In this document: positions 5,431-8,362 of the stretch, piece after piece
Numbering within the stretch: position 1 is the first letter of the stretch
Layout: the number at the start of each line of letters is the position of its first letter
Origin: Gemmatimonadales bacterium
Lineage (GTDB): Bacteria > Gemmatimonadota > Gemmatimonadetes > Palauibacterales > Palauibacteraceae
Assembly (NCBI GenBank): GCA_030608825.1
Contig: JAUWDL010000039.1
Coordinates: 1-8,362, forward strand
Direction: 5' to 3'
DNA: 8,362 bases
The notes under the pieces: generated by a model
What the model saw: the letters and a program-made list of their open reading frames with translations, nothing else
What the model was told of the DNA's origin: nothing
The model's database searches: none
Made by a program: the position numbers and the translations under genes

Positions 5431-6249
5431 CGAGTCGGTGCTGCTGGCGGCGCCGGCCAGCGACTCGTACAGGGAGTCCGAGTCCAGGAGCCGCCCGAGA
5501 GAACCCTCGCCGCGGGCCAGCTTCGCCGTGACGCTGTCCAGCGACGCCAGGGTGCCCACCAGTCGATCGTAGAGCTCGTCATCCTTCACCAGGCGTCCGA
5601 GCGCCCCCTCGCCCGAGTTCACTGAGGCCAGCAGTCGTGAAAGATCTCCGCTCATGCCCACCAGGTGATCGTACAGATCCCGGTTGACCAGCAGCTGCCC
5701 AACGGTTCCCTGGCCGGCCAGCAGGTCTCGCGTGAGGGCGTCCAGCGACCGGACAAGGTCGGTGAGGCTGACGACGGCCGTCGACGCCTCGTCAAGGAGC
5801 TCGGCGTAGTCGAACACCTCGGCCGCCGCCAGCGTATCGCCGGGCTCGAGGGTGCGGGCGCCGGGGCTTCCCGGCTCGATGTCGATGATCCGGTCGCCGA
5901 GCAGGCCCAGCGTCCTTATGCGTGCGTGGGAGTCGGAGCGGATCTGGCTCCGTACCCGTCGGTTGATCGCCAGCCATACCGCGAGGCCCTCGCCGGTCGG
6001 GGGGCGGTCCTCGGGTCCGATGAAATCGATCCGGGCCACCTGACCCACCGGCTGACCCGCCAGCTGAACGGAAGCTCCGGGAGCGAGGCCCTGGGCCGAG
6101 CGCATCAGCGTCACCAGCTCGTACCGATCTCCGAAGACGCTCCCCATGTCGCCGATGAAGAAGATGCCGGCCGCGAGAAGAACGAGCGCGATGATCAGCA
6201 TCACGCCCACCTTCACTTCCTCCCAGGTGATCGCTCTGGATCGCCTCAT
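5269..6249 (-). CDS. mlaD: MCE-domain lipid-transport subunit MlaD-like, with 34-residue repeats
   Basis: MlaD-type proteins are anchored in the inner membrane and form a hexameric ring that carries lipid between the ABC transporter and the outer envelope. The 326-residue product has one membrane anchor (about 14-33, GVMLIIALVLLAAGIFFIGD) followed by an MCE domain (about 40-125) with YELVTLMRSAQGLAPGASVQ, GQPVGQVARIDFIG and GLLGDRIIDIEPG. A linker and four consecutive 34-residue repeats follow (179-212, 213-246, 247-280, 281-314). Each begins GEG or GQG, then (A/S/T)(L/V/I)G(R/Q)L and a D-x-LY motif. The end is NPDKYIPPIKVF. It is much longer than E. coli MlaD (about 183 residues) owing to the repeat region. 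GGGAG lies a few bases upstream of ATG 6249. It is the last gene of the mlaE-mlaF-mlaD operon, starting 30 bases after mlaF. Confidence 0.92.
   Translation of the reverse strand: MRRSRAITWEEVKVGVMLIIALVLLAAGIFFIGDMGSVFGDRYELVTLMRSAQGLAPGASVQLAGQPVGQVARIDFIGPEDRPPTGEGLAVWLAINRRVRSQIRSDSHARIRTLGLLGDRIIDIEPGSPGARTLEPGDTLAAAEVFDYAELLDEASTAVVSLTDLVRSLDALTRDLLAGQGTVGQLLVNRDLYDHLVGMSGDLSRLLASVNSGEGALGRLVKDDELYDRLVGTLASLDSVTAKLARGEGSLGRLLDSDSLYESLAGAASSTDSLLAGLRSGEGSIGQLIVDDALYEELLRMIVELNSILADLRANPDKYIPPIKVF
5308..5715 (-). repeat. Four tandem 34-residue (102-base) repeats in MlaD C-terminus
   Basis: Four exactly equal units (5715-5614, 5613-5512, 5511-5410, 5409-5308) encode G-x-G-(T/A/S)-(V/L/I)-G-(Q/R)-L ... 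LY(D/E) followed by a helical stretch. The protein pattern is conserved while the DNA is diverged. The regular spacing without indels suggests an elongated repeat structure, probably helical and coiled, below the MCE ring. Confidence 0.85.
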
Positions 6250-6279
6250 CCAAGCTCCCGTCGGCCCTGCGCTCCCGGC

Positions 6280-7041
6280 CTATTCGAGGTATTCACGGAC
6301 ATACGCGTCATCAGACGCTAGCATCTCGGCAGGCGTGCCGATGAAGATGATCCGCCCGCTCTGCAGCAACGCGATGCGATTCGCGATTCGGCAAGCCGAG
6401 CGGGTGTCATGCGTGACGACGATCGAGCTCACGTGCAGCTCGCGTCTCAGCTTGACGATCAGGTTGTCGATCGTGCGCGTGGTGATCGGGTCCAGTCCGC
6501 TCGTGGGCTCGTCGAACAGGAGGATCTCCGGGCGGTGAACGATCGCCCTGGCGATCGCCACCCGCTTCTTCATTCCTCCGGAGAGCTCCGATGGGAGAAG
6601 GCTCTCCACCCGCCGGTAATCCAGGTCGACGAAGGAGAGCGCCTCTCGCACGCGTCGTCGAATCTCCTCCAGGGGGAGGTCGGTGTGCTCGAACAGCGGG
6701 AAGCCGACGTTGTCGAAAATCGGCAGGGAATCGAAAAGCGCCGACCCCTGGAAGACCATTCCCATGCGCTGCCGGGCCTCGAAGATCTCGGCGCGGCCGG
6801 ACGTCTCGAGGTCGTGGCCCAGGACCTCCACGTGCCCCGAGTCCGGCTCCTCGAGATGGAGAATGAGCTTGAGGATCGTGCTCTTGCCAACCCCGCTTCC
6901 GCCCAGGACGCACATCGTCTCGCCGCGGCTGACGGAGAATCCGATCTCGTCCAGGACGACGTGGCTCCCGTAGGTGAGCCGCACGTCGCGCAGCATGACG
7001 ACCGGTCCGGCCGAGTCGGGGCTCGGCTTCGCTTGGGACAT
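6280..7041 (-). CDS. mlaF: ABC transporter ATPase subunit MlaF-like
   Basis: This 253-residue cytoplasmic ATPase drives the MlaFEDB-type lipid transporter. All ABC motifs are present: Walker A GGSGVGKS at 47-54, Q-loop VFQGSALFDSL with Gln98, signature LSGGM at 153-157 followed by KKRVAIARA, Walker B ILLFDEPTSGLD at 173-184 with catalytic Glu178, and H-loop His211 in VVTHD. The FDSLPIFDNVGFPL segment after the Q-loop is typical of the Mla/TGD3 ATPase group. It ends AYVREYLE. The ATG at 7041 gives MSQAKPSPDSAGPVVMLRDV, a normal short N-terminus. The frame stays open further upstream, antisense into mlaE, but that extension has no biological support. A GTG at 7068 overlapping the mlaE stop is a possible alternative start. 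It lies 23 bases after mlaE and 30 bases before mlaD. Confidence 0.95.
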   Translation of the reverse strand: MSQAKPSPDSAGPVVMLRDVRLTYGSHVVLDEIGFSVSRGETMCVLGGSGVGKSTILKLILHLEEPDSGHVEVLGHDLETSGRAEIFEARQRMGMVFQGSALFDSLPIFDNVGFPLFEHTDLPLEEIRRRVREALSFVDLDYRRVESLLPSELSGGMKKRVAIARAIVHRPEILLFDEPTSGLDPITTRTIDNLIVKLRRELHVSSIVVTHDTRSACRIANRIALLQSGRIIFIGTPAEMLASDDAYVREYLE

Positions 7042-7064
7042 TCGCTTCGATATCGGCCCTTGCG

Positions 7065-7889
7065 TCACTCGATCAGCAGAGCGATCAACAGCTGGGTGAG
7101 AAAGTAGTCCGAGGCCAGGATCAAGATCGACGAGCTGACCACCGCCTGGGTGGTCGCGCGGCCGACGCCCTCCGTGCCTCCACGCGTGTTCATCCCGTAG
7201 TAGCACGAAGTCAGCGCTATGATCCCGCCGAAGACGAGCGGCTTCACGAGTCCGCCGAAGACGTCGATCGGGATGTACCGGAAGATGAAACCGGTCTGGG
7301 CCAGCGACTGGTAGACCGAGCGCAGGTACATCGTAGCCGTGAGATCGAGCTTCACCACCGCGATGAGCATCCCCCCGCCGACGGCGATAACGTCCATGAT
7401 GACGGTCAGCACCGGGAGCATGATCAGCGCCGCCAGGAACCGCGGCGTCACCAGCTTTCGCACGGGATCGACCCCCAGGGTGCTCAGGGCGTCGATCTGC
7501 TCGGTGATGCGCATCGACCCGAGTTGTGCCGCCATCCCGGAGCCCGCCCGCCCGGCGACCATGAGAGCGGTGAGGACGGGCCCGAGCTCTCGAACGGCGC
7601 TGGCTCCGACGAGTCGGCCGATGTAGATGGTCGCTCCGAACTGCTTCATCTCGACGGATGACTGCAGCGCCAGCACCATGCCCGTGAAGAGCCCGGTGAG
7701 TGCGACGATGCCGAGCGAGGCGACGCCTATCGTGTCCATCTGCTGCGCGAGGTCCCGCCAGTAGAAGGGCCGAGTCACGGCGGACGCCAGGACCCGTCGG
7801 AGCAAGCCGAAGTAGCTCTGGACCCGGTACGCCGCGGCCTTGAGAGCTTCGTTGAGCCACCGGATGGGCGAGGCGCGGGAGGATGACAT
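7065..7889 (-). CDS. mlaE: MlaE-family phospholipid ABC transporter permease
   Basis: The 274-residue inner-membrane protein is the permease of an MCE-type lipid transporter. It has about five to six hydrophobic segments (around 54-77, 98-113, 151-178, 205-228 and 249-272). It contains the family signature RELGPVLTALMVAGRAGSGM at 100-119, TEQIDALSTLGVDP at 129-142, and VTPRFLAALIMLPVL at 147-161. The N-terminal 45 residues form a basic amphipathic helix, as in relatives. ATG 7889 has no strong Shine-Dalgarno; AGGA in a hairpin stem lies upstream. It is the first gene of the operon with mlaF and mlaD. MlaB (STAS domain) and periplasmic MlaC are not visible in the window. Confidence 0.94.
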   Translation of the reverse strand: MSSSRASPIRWLNEALKAAAYRVQSYFGLLRRVLASAVTRPFYWRDLAQQMDTIGVASLGIVALTGLFTGMVLALQSSVEMKQFGATIYIGRLVGASAVRELGPVLTALMVAGRAGSGMAAQLGSMRITEQIDALSTLGVDPVRKLVTPRFLAALIMLPVLTVIMDVIAVGGGMLIAVVKLDLTATMYLRSVYQSLAQTGFIFRYIPIDVFGGLVKPLVFGGIIALTSCYYGMNTRGGTEGVGRATTQAVVSSSILILASDYFLTQLLIALLIE

Positions 7890-7894
7890 TCAGC

Positions 7895-7912
7895 CGCAGG
7901 TTAGATCCTGCG
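7895..7912 (-). promoter_or_regulatory. Inverted repeat in the mlaE leader
   Basis: CGCAGG (7895-7900) and CCTGCG (7907-7912) form a perfect six-base inverted repeat around a six-base spacer, ending five bases before the mlaE ATG. In the mlaE mRNA it would form a small hairpin including the only AGGA-like sequence near the start. It could be an operator or a translational control element. A chance hairpin in GC-rich DNA is also possible. Confidence 0.35.
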
Positions 7913-8012
7913 ACAACTCGGCGCAACCGCTGGCCAATCGGCCTCTCGGCTCTCAGGTTTCTGGCCGAGCGCGAACGCCTCCGACCGCCGACGAGGGAAG
8001 GGAGACACAGGC

Positions 8013-8362
8013 ATGAAACCGGTTCGCACGGACGAGGCTCCCGGGGCCATCGGCCCCTACACGCAGGCGATCGAAAGCGAGGGGACGGTGTACTCCTCCG
8101 GCCAGATCGGATTGGATCCCGAGACAGGCGAGCTCGTCGAGGGGATAGCGGCGCAGACGCACCGAGTCATGCAGAATCTGCAAGGCGTGCTCGCAGCGGC
8201 CGGGCTCGATTTCGGCGCTGTGGTGAAAACGACGATCTTCCTGGCCGACATGGAAGACTTCGTCACCGTGAACGGGATCTACGCGGAGTACCTCGACGAG
8301 CCGTATCCCGCCCGGTCCACCGTCGAGGTGGCTCGTCTTCCCAAGGACGCGCGGATCGAGGT
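8013..8362 (+). CDS. ridA: RidA-family enamine/imine deaminase (partial, 3' end outside window)
   Basis: RidA (YjgF/YER057c/UK114) proteins are trimeric cytoplasmic enzymes that hydrolyse reactive 2-aminoacrylate and related enamines made by PLP enzymes. The visible 116 codons cover almost the entire usual length of about 125-130. Visible motifs are the N-terminal T-D-E-A-P-G-A-I-G-P-Y substrate region (residues 6-16), VYSSGQIGLDPETGEL at 26-41, QTHRVMQNL at 48-56, VKTTIFLADM at 71-80, and YPARSTVEVARLPKDA at 98-113. Arg101 corresponds to the substrate-binding Arg105 of E. coli RidA. GGAG at 8001-8004 lies eight bases before the ATG. It is divergent from the mlaE operon across a 123-base region, with no clear promoter recognised. 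Confidence 0.95.
   Translation, partial: MKPVRTDEAPGAIGPYTQAIESEGTVYSSGQIGLDPETGELVEGIAAQTHRVMQNLQGVLAAAGLDFGAVVKTTIFLADMEDFVTVNGIYAEYLDEPYPARSTVEVARLPKDARIE

Noticed and set aside
7042..7926. N-terminal extension of the mlaF frame to 548 residues
   Set aside because: This part is antisense or out of frame to the well-conserved MlaE permease, and MlaF-type ATPases are complete from ATG 7041.
1..8362. CRISPR arrays, insertion sequences, phage genes or defence systems
   Set aside because: No direct repeats with spacers, transposase, terminal inverted repeats or defence-type proteins are visible. The gene content is housekeeping and envelope functions with uniform composition.

Overview
The window is GC-rich (roughly two thirds G+C) and densely packed, with few gaps on either strand. 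It looks like ordinary bacterial chromosome, not a mobile or defence region. A secreted protein with a FlgD/sorting-type C-terminal domain, an MCE protein with 34-residue C-terminal repeats and a GC-rich tmRNA suggest a Gram-negative, double-membrane bacterium near the Gemmatimonadota or a related FCB-type lineage. That placement is an inference.

Layout. Bases 1-149 hold the 3' end of a gene that is probably recO. It overlaps selB (146-2044), the selenocysteine-specific elongation factor. Next come a possible 12-codon coupling ORF (2047-2085) and a small secreted protein (2082-2525). On the minus strand, a fructose/Ntr-type PTS EIIA gene (3349-2897) and a coiled-coil/zinc-ribbon protein (2894-2538) form a two-gene operon behind a near-consensus sigma-70 promoter. 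Divergent from it is a small unrecognised, possibly GAF-like protein (3447-3848). Then comes tmRNA (ssrA, 3898-4260) with tag ANDNLALAA and an intrinsic terminator (4275-4316).

Only 14 bases after the terminator T-run starts greA (4331-4816), followed after 2 bases by a four-helix membrane protein resembling DUF2231 (4819-5430). The 3' end of that ORF runs 162 bases into the convergent mlaD. The minus-strand operon mlaE-mlaF-mlaD (7889-5269) encodes the permease, ATPase and MCE substrate-binding subunits of a phospholipid/retrograde lipid transporter. Divergent from mlaE is a ridA-family gene (8013 to the window end), cut off by the window.

Functionally, several genes deal with stalled or specialised gene expression: SelB decodes UGA as selenocysteine, tmRNA rescues ribosomes and GreA rescues backtracked RNA polymerase. 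The Mla genes concern envelope lipid asymmetry. I found no clearly new system. The most interesting points are the overlapping start/stop arrangement after selB, the terminator in the greA leader, and the antisense-overlapping 3' ends at greA-DUF2231/mlaD.
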